Shown piece after piece: positions 1 to 10,741 of a DNA stretch of 64,000 nucleotides. Made by a program: the position numbers and the translations under genes. Within the stretch, counting starts at the first letter, position 1. Every line of letters begins with the position of its first letter. Location of the stretch: positions 869,803 to 933,802 of the forward strand of contig ML996687.1 in assembly GCA_010356995.1 (NCBI GenBank), written 5' to 3'. The notes below the pieces were generated by a model. That model saw nothing but the letters and a program-made list of their open reading frames with translations. It searched no databases and was not told where the DNA came from. The stretch is from Trichodelitschia bisporula (Eukaryota > Ascomycota > Dothideomycetes > Phaeotrichales > Phaeotrichaceae).

Positions 1-783
1 AAGATCCTCATCTTCTACGATGCCGACAACACGGCCTACTACCTTGCCCAATGCCTCGATTTGATGCATGTCAAGCACCTCATTTATACGCGATCACTAT
101 CCCAGGAGCAGCGCTCCGTATACATCGTGAACTTCGAAGAAGATGATTCAATCCGCGTCCTCCTCATGGACATCCGCGCCGGCGCCTTGGGACTCAACGT
201 GAACAAAGCTTCGCGCGTCTTCTTCATCAATCCCGCCTGCCGTCCCGCCATCGAGGCTCAAGCCATCAAGCGCGCGCACCGCATCGGCCAGACCCGCCCT
301 GTGTTCGTCGAGACGCTCGTGCTGCGGGGTTCCGTGGAGGAAGCCATCTTCCATCGCAGCAAAGCCATGACTTCGGCCGAGCACCATTCGGCCAAAGAGC
401 TGACAGACGACAGTGGAATGGCTCAGGCAGTGCAGACGGCGACGCTGCTACCTTTTACGCACAAGGACGGGTCCCCCATGGCGCCATTGAAGGTGCCGCT
501 GCGGTTGTTCGGTCAGGCTGACGACGACAGTCTGGTCAACGAGGGACCGAAGAAGCGTGTGAAACGTGGGCTGGCCAAGCGACAGGAGAGGGCAGGAGAC
601 AGTGCTCTGGCCCTGTGTGACTCTGATAACGACGCGACGGAGCATGAGGACTGGTTGGGGTCTGGCAAGGCTTCGGATCTTGAGCAAGATGATTGCCTCA
701 TCCCGGAAGTTATGGAACCGGGCGACGAGCTGGGAACATCGACCTTCCGGCCGAATGGCGATATGTTTGGTTTGCGAGCTTAG
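1..783 (+). CDS. SNF2-family DNA helicase/ATPase, C-terminal part (truncated by window edge)
   Basis: The frame is open from base 1, so the 5' part lies outside the window; 260 residues are visible. The sequence carries the C-terminal RecA-like lobe of SNF2 ATPases: a motif V-like stretch DIRAGALGLN and motif VI QAIKRAHRIGQTRPV, whose arginines act as fingers in ATP hydrolysis. After the lobe (about residue 150) comes a charged, low-complexity tail without a recognisable domain. Proteins of this type move or remodel nucleosomes or assist DNA repair in the nucleus; RAD5/HLTF-like and RAD16-like families share this lobe. The subfamily cannot be decided without the N-terminus (RING, HIRAN or PHD domains). 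It converges with the membrane-protein gene at 1164-2557. Confidence 0.85.
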   Translation, partial: KILIFYDADNTAYYLAQCLDLMHVKHLIYTRSLSQEQRSVYIVNFEEDDSIRVLLMDIRAGALGLNVNKASRVFFINPACRPAIEAQAIKRAHRIGQTRPVFVETLVLRGSVEEAIFHRSKAMTSAEHHSAKELTDDSGMAQAVQTATLLPFTHKDGSPMAPLKVPLRLFGQADDDSLVNEGPKKRVKRGLAKRQERAGDSALALCDSDNDATEHEDWLGSGKASDLEQDDCLIPEVMEPGDELGTSTFRPNGDMFGLRA

Positions 784-1163
784 TCAAGGCGTGCGCGGAA
801 AGTGTGGGGCTTGGGTTCTTCAATAACTAGTAGGGGAACGTCGGCATTTGGGGGATAGTTAAATTGAGTCGACCTCGAAGGCCGAGTAAGGCGAGTATAC
901 AATCCAACCAACCCCATGTGAGTGTATTCTCGGCGCCTTGTGCTCGATCAACCCACCTTCTACATGCCGCCAAAGCGACAGATATCGTTTCATCGTAACC
1001 CAGATCCGCAGTATCTCAATGGCGTATCCAAGCGCCAGAAGCCCACCCAACAGACAAGCAGCGCTCAAAAAGGTATTCACAAGAACCAAGGTGGATGGCA
1101 ATTCACGCCTTCTTTGACCACAACGCACATCAAAAGATCCATTCCATCGCTCATGCATACTCG
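784..1163. other. Convergent intergenic region
   Basis: This 380-bp space separates the stop codons of two convergent genes and should hold both 3' ends. No other coding or RNA signal was seen. Confidence 0.5.
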
Positions 1164-2557
1164 TCAGCGCGCGTTCGCCGATGCACCCTCAGCCCGGACA
1201 GCCGGCGCCGCCGACGGCGGGCGCGAAACCGGCGACACGGCCGTAATCTCAATCGACGGCAGCGCCCCCAGAGGTGCTAGACGGGGAACGGTGGGCGTGG
1301 CCGGACTTTCGTAGGGCGGCGCCTCGCCCCAGCCGAGGTTATCATAGCGTGGGGGTTCCTCGGTGGGGATGACGACGGCAGGTGGGGAATCGTCGGCAGC
1401 ACCTGGAGGCGGCACAATGGATGGCGAGCGCGAGGTCGCCTCAAGGGAGATTACATCGTAATCGTCGTCCTCGTCAGGGGGCGCGGCGGTCGAGGCGGCG
1501 CTGAGCACCGACGAGCCAGAGCGGCCGCGGTGGTGTGTGGCCAAGCTGCCGGTGGTGCCTGCGCCTACACCGGCACCAGCGCGCATGCTGTCGCTGCTGA
1601 TGGACGCGGCTGAGTCGAGGAGCGGACGGTTGTCGGAGTCGGTGGAGTTGGCGCGGATGCGCGACCCATCGTGGCGCGCCACACCCAGAGCACCGTACTG
1701 CACGGCCGAAACGCGGCGATCCCGGCTAGCCGACCGGTGCTCAGCAATGAGCTGGGCGGAACGCGGCGGATCTTGTTCGAGGCGCCGGCGACTCTCGTCC
1801 TGGAGACGGCGAACGGTCTCAAGGTCCCCGCGAGCACGCGCCTCGCGGCGTAACCGCCGCCGCTCCTCACGCTCGGCCGCCTCCTCGCGACGCGCTCGAC
1901 GAATTTGGTAGAGAGATTCCATCTCTTCGTCTCGGCGTGCCTCCTCTTCGTGTGTTGACTCTGGGTATTCGAGGACGACATCAATGCCAGCACGTTCGCC
2001 CTCACGGCCCAGGATGAGTTCCGTCGGGCGTGCTGCCGGTGTGTATGCAGGTAGCGTCATAACACTTCTCACGGATGTATGGCGGTCGACGCCCTGTTCC
2101 GTTGCGTTGGCCTCGCGCTCTACATCTGGTCCACTGGCCCGGTCGGGGCTGGGCCCCCGACTATTGCGCTCGGTCGTACGCCGTCGTGTAGGAGAGGACT
2201 CTCCTGGCTCCAATTGTGCAGTGTATTCGCCGCGAGACGGCTTCGACGACCAGAAACGCAGGCGTTTAGTCAGGCTAACGCCCGGTTGAGGTTTCCGCAC
2301 CGAGCGACGATTGCGATGCGAGGCCCGGAGTAGTGCGAAGGCTATTATGCCCAGGAAGAGTACAATGACTACTATGACAACACCCTGTGGGCATTAGCAT
2401 CGTTGGAGTGTGGCTCGAGATCGAGGCGTAAGCATACAATCACAATCTTGTTGGGACCGGTGCCTGATTCATCTGTAGCCGGCTGATTGTCCTGCCTTCG
2501 TATACGATATATCTCGCTGCTTCGAGCAGCGAGCAGGACTCTCGATGGGAGTATCAT
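1164..2557 (-). CDS. Single-pass membrane protein with charged cytoplasmic tail and PY-like motif, unknown function
   Basis: Two exons: 2438-2557 and 1164-2384, joined across a 53-bp intron (GTATGC donor, gctaat branch point, CAG acceptor), giving about 446 residues. The ATG at 2557 is chosen because it opens exon 1 in frame. The splice creates a clear transmembrane helix at about residues 40-59 (GVVIVVIVLFLGIIAFALL) preceded by a short polar N-terminus and followed by an Arg-rich stop-transfer segment. The long tail has an Arg/Glu-rich coiled segment (about 170-260), then Ser/Pro-rich disorder containing EEPPRYDN and EAPPYES, which resemble PPxY sites bound by Rsp5/Nedd4 WW domains. No enzyme domain is visible. 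A plasma- or vacuolar-membrane adaptor is possible but is inference only. Confidence 0.7.
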
Positions 2558-3448
2558 GGCGAACGGTGGTGTTTGGATTCACCGATAGGTTTTGGTGGGT
2601 TGGTGGGAGGCCTATTCAGGCAGAGCCTCCTACAACATCGAAGCGGACATGTAGGTGAGAGGAACAGTGGAAAGGAACAAGAAGAAGGGAGATGAGGCGG
2701 AGGATGTGGAGGAAGAAAGTCGGGAAGAGGAAGAGGCGAGGGAACCTTAGGTGAGGTGTGAGATGAGAAGAAGTGAGCGCTAGAGGCGGGGGAGAGGTTT
2801 CTTTGGTAATGTTGATGGTTCGAATCCAACCCTCTTTGGGGGTGGAGGGGGGGGGGATGCACTACCGTAGGTGAATGAGGTGAGAAAGCCGGGGTAGGAG
2901 GGGAAGGGGGGGGGGTGGTGTGTCCTTAGTCCTCTCTGCTTCTCTCCTCTCTTGAGGGTGGCGGCTGTGCCTTTTGGGGGTTGCTTTGCAAGGTGCCTGG
3001 GATACCTATTTTAGGACCAATCACCAGCCCCGTCGAGACAGAAAGCCACACACACATACGTGGCTGTGCACAAACTGCGTCTGCCTTGGTCTACTAGTTA
3101 GCGAGGGAGACGCAAGTGAACTCGTCAGCGGCGGAGGAATACGGGTACTGCAGAGGCAGAGAAGCAGATAGATAGAGAGGTAGAGAGGTAGAGAGGCAAA
3201 AAGGCTCGAGAAGGCAAAGGCTCCCTTGGACTGGAAAACACGGCTATCACTTGTGGCGCAGCAAACCCCCCCAACATCGGCTGTCGCTTGGGCCGTCTGC
3301 TGCAGCAAATCGGTAGATGGCGGGTAGAGCACATAATGCGCAAAATGATCATCGCACGTTTGCTGGGTATCTTGTCTATCCAACTCGTTAACCCCAAAAA
3401 CCGAACAAAAACCCCAAACTCCATCATTGACACTCCTCCCCGAAACTC
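2558..3448. other. Intergenic region with homopurine tracts
   Basis: No gene was found. On the + strand, 2660-2960 is strongly purine-rich and holds two long G runs (near 2847-2856 and 2904-2915); read from the minus-strand gene this is a pyrimidine-rich leader, common in fungal promoters. A short GGTAGAGA tandem array lies at about 3165-3197. Confidence 0.6.
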
Positions 3449-4514
3449 TCATCTCAGGCTGGCTCGCAAGTTGGGCCCGCTTCCCGAGACCGTGGTCGTG
3501 TACATGGCTCTCCCGCCTTTATAGTTTCCGTGGAAGGCTAGATGCAGGCCATCTGCAGCTATGCTCGCACCCCCAGGGGCTTCGAGGTTGAAGTTCCCAG
3601 TCACGAACATGGGCCCGAATTTGACGTACGGACCGGTGATTCGTGACGCTGAAGCCCACGTCACGTCGTAGAGCGTGCTCGTGAAGCAATTGGAGCTGTA
3701 GAAGAGGATGTATGTGCCATCCTGCGTCCGCATCAGGCTAGGAGCTTCAACGAGTGGTCCGTCGCGGTTATCGCGGTCGATCAACTGCACCGGTTTTCCC
3801 ATTGCCGTAACCCCATCGGCTTCCACCTCAACTAGCATAATGGGCGTGCTCCTCTGTGGAGCAATGCCATTCTTGCATATACCTCCTGAGCCGATGGAGT
3901 TCCCGTCGACCTTGTACAGGAGATACCGTTTGCCGTCCGCATCCTTGAATCCAGACGCGTCGATGGCCCCGCCAGCGCCGGGAGATGCAATCATTGCATC
4001 CATGCCCTTGCCGGTACCGTCGGGATCTGGGCATACGAGCGGTCGTGTCATGGAGATGAAGGGGCCTTCGGGAGTGCTGGAGGTGGCTGCTCCGACGCAA
4101 TGCTGGCCGGGAAACTTGGCGAGAGCGGCGCTGAAGTAGAGCAGAAACGACCCATCGTCCTTGGGACTAGTCAGCCTCGCATGTAACGGAGTGGGGATGA
4201 AATCCTACCCTCTGGCTCACGTCCGGCGCCCATACCTGCGGGCTTGCTGGATTGGCCCACGCTGGCAGATTCGGCATGGCATCTTTCTTGATCACGGTCC
4301 ACGAGCTGAAGTCGGTCGAGTTGGCAACTTGGACGTTGTACCGGCCATTTGTGGTCGCATACGCGTACCACTTGCGCTGTGTGTTGAGGATGGAAGGATC
4401 GGCAAAGTCCTGCGAGATTACAGGTGTAGCTTGCGCTTGACGCTTCGCGGGTGCGCAAAGGGTTGTTGAAAGATGGAGAGTAAGAATGAAGAAGAAAAGT
4501 GAGGAAGTGAGCAT
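3449..4514 (-). CDS. Secreted glycoside hydrolase family 43-like enzyme
   Basis: Two exons, 4209-4514 and 3449-4159, separated by a 49-bp intron (GTAGGA donor; the acceptor that keeps frame is cccAAG), giving about 338 residues. Residues 1-20 form a signal peptide, followed by a KR Kex2-like site, so the protein should be secreted. The three carboxylates of the five-bladed propeller fold of GH43 are visible: base Asp39 in FADPSI, pKa-modulating Asp169 in GAIDASGF, and acid Glu240 in VEAPSL. WAPDVSQ joins DDGSFLLYF across the intron, as usual in this family. Members cleave arabinan or xylan side chains of plant cell walls; arabinosidase versus xylosidase cannot be told by eye. The length is normal for a single-domain GH43. 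Confidence 0.88.
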
Positions 4515-5945
4515 GACTAGAAATGACCAGTGGGAAATCCGATGTCAACCACGCGGCCAGGTCACCAGACGCTACACCGGAAAGTTGAAATCCGATAAGC
4601 TAGCACACCCAAACTGGCTGAGAATGGAAGGTTGTAGGTTAGAGGATGCATGTAGAGAAACTCGGGCCGGATGCTAAGAGAAGAGAAAGTGTGCCGGCAT
4701 GAGAGACAGAGAGAGGAGACAACAAAAATTCTGGAGGTTTTCGGGAGGGAGAGACCAGCTCGGCTAGCACAAACACAACAGCTGGACCCCTCTGATAATG
4801 AATGCAACCTGCTCCCACAGCAGACCGACTACCTACCGAGTAAAAGCTGCTATCAACTGGGGGACAAGGGTCCTATGGAGGGGAAGTTTGGGACGCCATG
4901 AGAGTCCGAGCCACATATCATACGTTGTAGCCGTGCCGTTACGCGCCCCGCAGCCCTGGGACGAAGCGGGGAGGGCAGTGGGGAAGCACAAAAAAGCTTC
5001 ATTGTCAGCCTTGCTTCCCAATGCGGGGGGGTTGTTTTGGAGTGGGGACTCATCCTCCGAATCATCTCCAAACGTCCAAACACCCAAACGCCCACAGACC
5101 ACCGAGGAATTGCTTGCATGCCAGCGAGGACATGATGGGGCGGGCTGGTGGAGTTTGAAACATTAGAGAGAGTAGTGAGTGGGCCTTCTGTGGCCATGGC
5201 AGGCCTGCACGTGCAATATCAGCAAATCAACAAGCGTAGGTGCAGAGTAAGAGACGGGCTGGCTATAACGTGGTTTTACAGAGATCACACATGTTTCGGG
5301 CGTGGGGGTTCTGGCCAACTCAAGACAAAACCGCATATTCATTATGGTTATGCGACACGCCCTCCGCGCGTGGGAGGAGGGCTGGTTCTAAGGCTGGGAG
5401 AAGGGAGTGAGGAAGCCCCTATTTGGTACCCGTATAGTTGACGGGATGAGTATTTCTGACTTGTCCATTCTCTCCGCTGTTACAGAGATGAGAAGTTATA
5501 TCGGAGCGGAGGTGAGCGGTTGGCCGACATGGAAGAAATTGAAGGTTGAAGCAAAGGACCAGAGATGTTGTTGAGTTTGGGTCCCGGGGCGTCATGTCCA
5601 AACGGTCTGGACGAAACGGCGGAAGCATTGGCGGGCCGAGACCCCAACACATTATTGGGGGGAAGGGGGGGGGGCTTAACGCTCCAGGCCCTACACTCCG
5701 ACTGAACAGCGCACCATTTACGAGCCCAAGGAATATGATAAAGTTGCGAACTGCAAAGTATTGGGGACTGGGTCGCATCGGAGGGGAGCGAAAATATTGG
5801 GGCATTGGGGGAACATTGGAGCCAGCAAAACCACAGAGACACGCTCTACGGAGACGTCCAATGCGCCAGTGGGCCATTTCTTTGGCCTAGAAACTCTCTC
5901 TCCATCAGCCATCCCTACTCGACACTCTCTCTCCATCAGCCATTC
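4515..5945. other. Long intergenic region upstream of GH43 gene
   Basis: No supported gene in 1.4 kb. The several short open frames lack family similarity and conserved starts. It contains a G run near 5649-5656 and, at its right edge, the 31-bp tandem repeat listed separately. It should contain the GH43 promoter and the riboflavin kinase 3' region. Confidence 0.5.
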
Positions 5946-5960
5946 CTACTCGACACTCTC
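5893..5960. repeat. 31-bp tandem repeat, about 2.2 copies
   Basis: The unit starting actctctctccatcagcc begins at 5893 and again at 5924, with a partial third start at 5955; the two full copies differ by one base. The last codons and stop of the riboflavin kinase gene lie inside the second copy, so the duplication copied the gene's very 3' end. Confidence 0.85.
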
Positions 5961-6651
5961 ACGTCCCGGGAACACAAGCAGTGACTCGTCCTTCTTCCAC
6001 TTCTCATACGCCGGTCGCGCCAGGCTCTGTCTCGTTACATCAATATCGGTCCGAATGTCGTCGATAAGCGACTCCTTGGATACGTAGTCGTACTCTGGCC
6101 GAATGAAGCCGAGGATGAGGAGGTTGAGATGGCGCCCGTAGAAGTCCTGCGCAAACTCGTGCATAATGTGCACTTCCTGTCCACCGCCACGTCAGCCCAG
6201 TGCGCTTCCTGGGGGGAAGGGAGGAGAGGGTGGATGCGCACCACGCTCCGCACCGTGTTCTTATAGAATGGGTTCCATCCAATGCTCATGACCATGGGGT
6301 AGATGGTGCCACGCGCGTCGCCCTCGAGTTTGCCTTCGGCCTGCGGCGTCGATGCGGGCGGCGCTCCCTCAAGCCCGGCCCAGCCGTAGTAGACGCCGCT
6401 GTCGAGGTCTTCATGGCCGCCTACAGCAAGGCCCTCGAGCGGGATGTTGGCCGTTGGGATACCCAGCTGCGTGCTCGGTTAGATACGTGTGCGCTTTGCT
6501 GCCGCCGTTCCGGCATTCACGAGGAGAGTCACACCTCTCTGCTGCCCCGCCCGAATCCTTTGATGACGGGCCCGCCGAGCTTAACGGGGAAAGGCGGGGC
6601 TGGCCCCTCGTCCGGGCCAGCAACGGCGTCTCTTGCGCCAGAAGGGCGCAT
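5946..6651 (-). CDS. FMN1: Riboflavin kinase
   Basis: Three exons: 6535-6651, 6242-6466 and 5946-6176, with introns of 68 and 65 bp, encoding 190 residues. The enzyme phosphorylates riboflavin with ATP to make FMN, the first cofactor step after riboflavin synthesis. The family signature GFGRGSRE followed by LGIPTAN (residues about 31-46, the Mg-ATP loop) spans the first intron, and [15 protein letters not shown] followed by EVHIMHEF spans the second; [14 protein letters not shown] near the C-terminus is also typical. The [17 protein letters not shown] start matches fungal homologues, so the ATG at 6651 is preferred over upstream in-frame codons. Length and all core motifs are normal. Confidence 0.95.
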
Positions 6652-7122
6652 ATCGAAGTCGTTGGGTATGGACGTCGGGAGTGTGAAGAGCGAGCGTTGC
6701 GGAGCGGAGTGACTAGGCCGGAGTGATGGTGGGCACCAGCGGGGCGGCCCCGCGGATGAGTTTTGTACACTTCGGAACCAGGGAGCGTTTCGAGTTCTCT
6801 CCTCTCCGATACGAAGCTCAATTGCGAATTGCACCTTTTTCTTTTTCCAGAGTCGCACGATACTGTGGTGGATAAAGTCGCAAAGAGATATTCGCCTTCA
6901 GTAGAAAGTTATTCTCAGTGGAGAGATTATAATAGTATGTCGAACGGTGCAGCAGGGCGGCAGCAGCCACGGCGGGCCAGAATGTCCTTCCTTCAGTACC
7001 ACCATGCTTCCTATTGCTATACAGCGTATGCCGCCATCACATGCTGTTAAGCTGCTTTGATATAGGCTTATTCTCCTTTGCCAAAGCAAAAGTCGTTCCC
7101 TTCACTGTTGCAATTTCCATGC
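6652..7122. other. Intergenic region between FMN1 and transposon
   Basis: It should hold the FMN1 promoter. No open frame with family similarity was seen. Confidence 0.5.
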
Positions 7123-7770
7123 GGGTACTTTATAATCCACAGCCCATAAATGTTACATCAACACTCCTCCAAAAACTAGTCCTAAAGGGTAAAGTCTACT
7201 GGTCCCTGCGCTTATGGTTGCTCACGTGTAAGACGCCAAGACCCCATCAAAAACTTGCTGCAAACTTCAAATCGCGATGCACCCCTGCCACAAAATGATA
7301 TAAGATGAAGCCAAACTTATTTTGATTGCCTTAATGCACTGAGTATTTTGACACTTACCCCATTGTTACAGCATTGTTGGAGAAGAGTTATTGCGATATA
7401 AAGCTTTTGTGGCTTGATATGGCTTGATGTGCCTCGGGCGCGCCGGCGCCAAGACCCAACTAGAAAGCTATAAAATTTTAACTTGCGATAACTTCATTTG
7501 TAGCAACGTTATCACGACAAAGGCATACTAAAATACTCGTCGCGCCGAGGCGATCAAAATGAACCTAGAATTAGTTTTGTATTAGCTTGTGCTATGAGTG
7601 CATCGCGCCTTGAAGGTTTGCGGCAAGGTTTTAGTAGAGTCTTAGCATGAGTTAGATTTTTAGGGTGTGGAGCTAATGAGTCCTTGCAAGTAAAGTTTAC
7701 CCCTTTGGGAATAGTTTTCTGGAGGGCTGTAGATGTAACATTTATGGGCTGTGGATTTTTATAAGTACCC
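7123..7770. mobile_element. Non-autonomous Mutator-like DNA transposon (MITE), copy 1
   Basis: The 648-bp element starts GGGTACTT and ends AAGTACCC. Its arms (about 7123-7200 and 7692-7770) are inverted repeats sharing tccacagcccataaatgtt. Inverted similarity continues inward: the left block around 7230-7286 matches the reverse complement of 7591-7644. The flanks tttccatgc (7114-7122) and cttccatgc (7771-7779) form a 9-bp target duplication with one mismatch. A 9-bp duplication plus long terminal inverted repeats is typical of Mutator-like elements. There is no transposase frame. The interior is related to copy 2 at 17042-17632, but the outermost ~75 bp are not shared with that copy. Confidence 0.85.
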
Positions 7771-8026
7771 CTTCCATGCTTCATTCTGAGTAGCCCGTGC
7801 TACCTAGCCGTGCCAGCTTACTGTAAGCCATCGCGTCATGCCGCAAGACGCCTCAGCCGTTGGCTTTTATCCTAAAGTCAACCACATCCATCTCTCCTCC
7901 GGCCTCGAGATTAGCGACTAACGAGGGCGGTCTAAAAGGAAGCACGGAGATATGCTCATAGTTCAAGATGGGCGACGGTTGTGAGCTGCCTCGGTGAAAG
8001 TCTAGCGACAACAAGATAATGCCCAT

Positions 8027-9102
8027 CTAAGCCCACCGCTTTCCCGTGAGGCGCTCATAAGCCTCCGTATAGCCATTTCGCGTTCGAGCCACCACCTCAT
8101 CGGGCATCTTCACACCCTTCACGTCCTTCAAGCCGGCTTGCTTCAGCCAGTCTCGGAGAGGCTGCTTGTCCAGAGAGTCCTGGGCCCGGCCTACCTCATA
8201 CTTTGCTTGGTCCCAGAAGCGGCTGCTGTCGGGGGTCAATACCTCATCGATCAGTACCACTGAGGGCGGCGTGGTGGACTCGTCGAGCCCGAACTCAAAC
8301 TTTGTGTCTGCAATGATGATGCCTCGCCTAGCTGCGTGATCACGGCCAGCGATGTACAGTTGCAAGGAAAGATTCGAGATCTGGTTGGCGAAATCTTCAC
8401 CCACAATCTCCGCCGCTACGTCCAGTAAGTCGCCGGCAGAGCCTCAATGATTTGCGATCGGAACATACCTTTCTGAGGGCTGATGTTTTCATCATGGTCG
8501 CCCACCTCGGCCTTGGTGCTCGGGGTCCATATAGGCGTCTCAAGCTCCTGGCTTTCCCGCAAACCCTCGGGCATCTTTATGCCATGTACCGTTCCAGACT
8601 TTTTGTACTCACTCCAGGCGCTGCCCGTGATGTATCCCCGAACAATGGACTCGAGGGGTAAAACCTTTAGTCGGCGCACCTGCATGCTTCGACCTTGGAA
8701 GACCGGGGCGAGATCCGACTGTGCCAGCTTCTCGGGCAAGTCTAGGGTCAAGAAATGTGTTCGAAGCGATGGGACCTTTTGGCTGAGCACAGAAAACCAG
8801 TGCGCGGATAGCTGCGTGAGCAAGCCGCCTTTATCAGGAATTCCCTGGTCTAGTTAGACTACCTTGCTGAGTTTTGCACCGAGAATATCATCACATTATC
8901 TAAGATCTTTGACAATCAGCATTGACTCAACTGGAAGAGAAGGAAACTGACGTACAACATCAAAGGCACTAATACGGTCCGTCGCGACAAACAACAGCGT
9001 CTTGTCATCGATTTCATACAAGTCCCGAACTTTGCCGCTCGCGAGGAGCTTGTAAAGACCCTTCAAGTCGGGTTTGATGACGGCTCCCGTAGTGTTCGAC
9101 AT
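8027..9102 (-). CDS. ADE1: Phosphoribosylaminoimidazole-succinocarboxamide synthase (SAICAR synthetase)
   Basis: Three exons. Exon 1 is about 8952-9102, exon 2 about 8469-8849, exon 3 8027-8415, giving about 306 residues, the same as yeast Ade1. The enzyme joins CAIR and aspartate with ATP in purine synthesis. Visible motifs are [53 protein letters not shown] and [14 protein letters not shown]. Intron 2 (8416-8468) splices cleanly to [11 protein letters not shown]. The first intron is uncertain: GTCAGT donor with TAG acceptor (8850-8951) gives FDVVHQGIPDKG, close to normal length, while GTACGT with CAG (8845-8955) would lose about four loop residues. It shares a 362-bp divergent promoter with the FolB-like gene. 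Confidence 0.93.
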
Positions 9103-9464
9103 TGCGGGCTGGTGGGGGGTCGGGAGATGGGAGAGCAGAGGAGAGGAAAATGATTTTCTGTCAATGAGGTGATTGGGTAGATGGTTAAGTAAATGTCGTG
9201 ACTCCTCAAAAGCTTGTGAATGTTCAGTCCTAAATCGCCCGAGTACGTCATTGGCTCCCGGCTTGTCGAAAGGTTTCCTGTCCCCACAGAAAATGGTAGT
9301 TCCAGTTGGCGTGATTTGCAACGATGGAAATGTTCATTCAAACAACGGTCAGCGAATAACTGTACAAGTCGCATATCAAAACCGTAGTTTATCGACAAAT
9401 TGGATACCGAAAGAAGTCCCCCCCCCACCTTCCTCCAGCCGTATCAACCTCTCACTCGGCCGCT
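9103..9464. promoter_or_regulatory. Divergent promoter region of ADE1 and the FolB-like gene
   Basis: This 362-bp space lies between two outward-reading start codons, so it must contain both promoters. No sequence motif was assigned with confidence. Confidence 0.5.
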
Positions 9465-10359
9465 ATGGACGAAGTGTTGCAATCTACGTTGCTGCAATCC
9501 ACGGTGCTGCAGTCGGAATGGTACCGCCATGTACCGCCAACGTGCAACAAGATGTCCATCTCAAACCTGAGGCTGAACGTGAAATGCGGACCGGACGCGT
9601 GGGGAAGAATGGGTCGGCTGCAGCCCGTTGTCATCTCCATCACCCTTCATTTTGGCCAACCCTTCATCTCGGCTGCAGATGGCGACGTGCTCGACAGCAG
9701 CACCGTCAACTACTCATCACTGACCAAGAATATCATTGTCGCCATTGAGCGTTTCGAGACCGTTGGTCACGATCTGGATCTTGCGCTGTTGGCAACCATT
9801 GTACAGACGGCCGCCCTCGAGACCAGCTCTCCACCGCCGTTTACCGCCACCGAAGTGGATATTCTATATCCAAAGGCCTCAAGAGCCGGCGAAGGTGTCG
9901 GCTACAGGGAGGGTCGCATCCTCGGCGAGGGTCATGGTCTGGCTTACTCAGTACTCTACTTCCAGGATATCCACGACCTTACAATTGTCGGCATAAACAA
10001 CCACGAGCAAAAGTTTGAGCAGCCGCTTGTCATCAACGTGTGGCTCGACGGTCTGATCTTGTCGAGTCCCATGAGTATCTCCGAGTTTGAGGAAGCCATT
10101 GTCTATGTATGTTTTGACCTTCTGTTGTCGACCTTCAGCCGCTCACTTCACCCAGGAGATCGAAAGTCACCTTGGAACCAAAACCTTGGAGAAACTAGCC
10201 ACACTCCTCTCCAAGAGACTGGCAGCGTCTTCGAAGGTACGCCAGCTTGGAGCTGCATCTAGCACTGCGATACTGGGCTTGAGAATCCGGAAGCCTTTGG
10301 CTGTTCCTCTGGCTGACGGGCCTGTGGTGGAGGTCTCTCACCCACTTTGTGAAGCCTAA
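9465..10359 (+). CDS. Dihydroneopterin aldolase-like protein with tandem FolB folds
   Basis: Two exons, 9465-10106 and 10156-10359, with a 49-bp intron (GTATGT...CCCAG), encoding 281 residues. Two FolB-like (T-fold) halves can be seen: the first around residues 25-130 contains ISNLRLNVKCGPDAWGR and NYSSLTKNI, the second around 150-280 contains IHDLTIVGINNHEQKFEQPLVINVWL and ends with LADGPVVEVS. FolB enzymes cleave dihydroneopterin to hydroxymethyl-dihydropterin in folate synthesis; yeast carries tandem FolB domains at the N-terminus of trifunctional Fol1. Here no HPPK or DHPS part follows before the stop, so this is a stand-alone version. Catalytic residues were not verified, so activity is uncertain. 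Confidence 0.82.
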
Positions 10360-10741
10360 AACTTCATATCACAGCATCATTTCCCCAGCCGTTCATGAAA
10401 ACAGCCTACGTCACGCTTTGGGCGGATTCCTCGCGCAGCGCAGGAGCTCTCGGAGTTGCATAGCGGTTACCTGAGACGATACATTAAATAGACTCAAGTA
10501 AACACACATGCGCCATACTCTACCTCAGCAACTCCATGCCATGCCCATTATTCGCGCTCGTAGCGACTGACAATCCGCGAGTGGATGCCAGAGAGTCGAG
10601 TCAGAGCATGCAACAATATGCATGTCCCGTGCCCACACGCTACATGAATATGGTACCTTCTGTGAGCTGTAGGGCGCTACCCCACGGTATCCGCTGTTCG
10701 ACATAGTAATGGTGAAACAAATGGCGAGGTTCGAAGTGCTC
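10360..10741. other. Convergent intergenic region
   Basis: The 382-bp space between two stop codons has no further gene signal. Confidence 0.5.
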
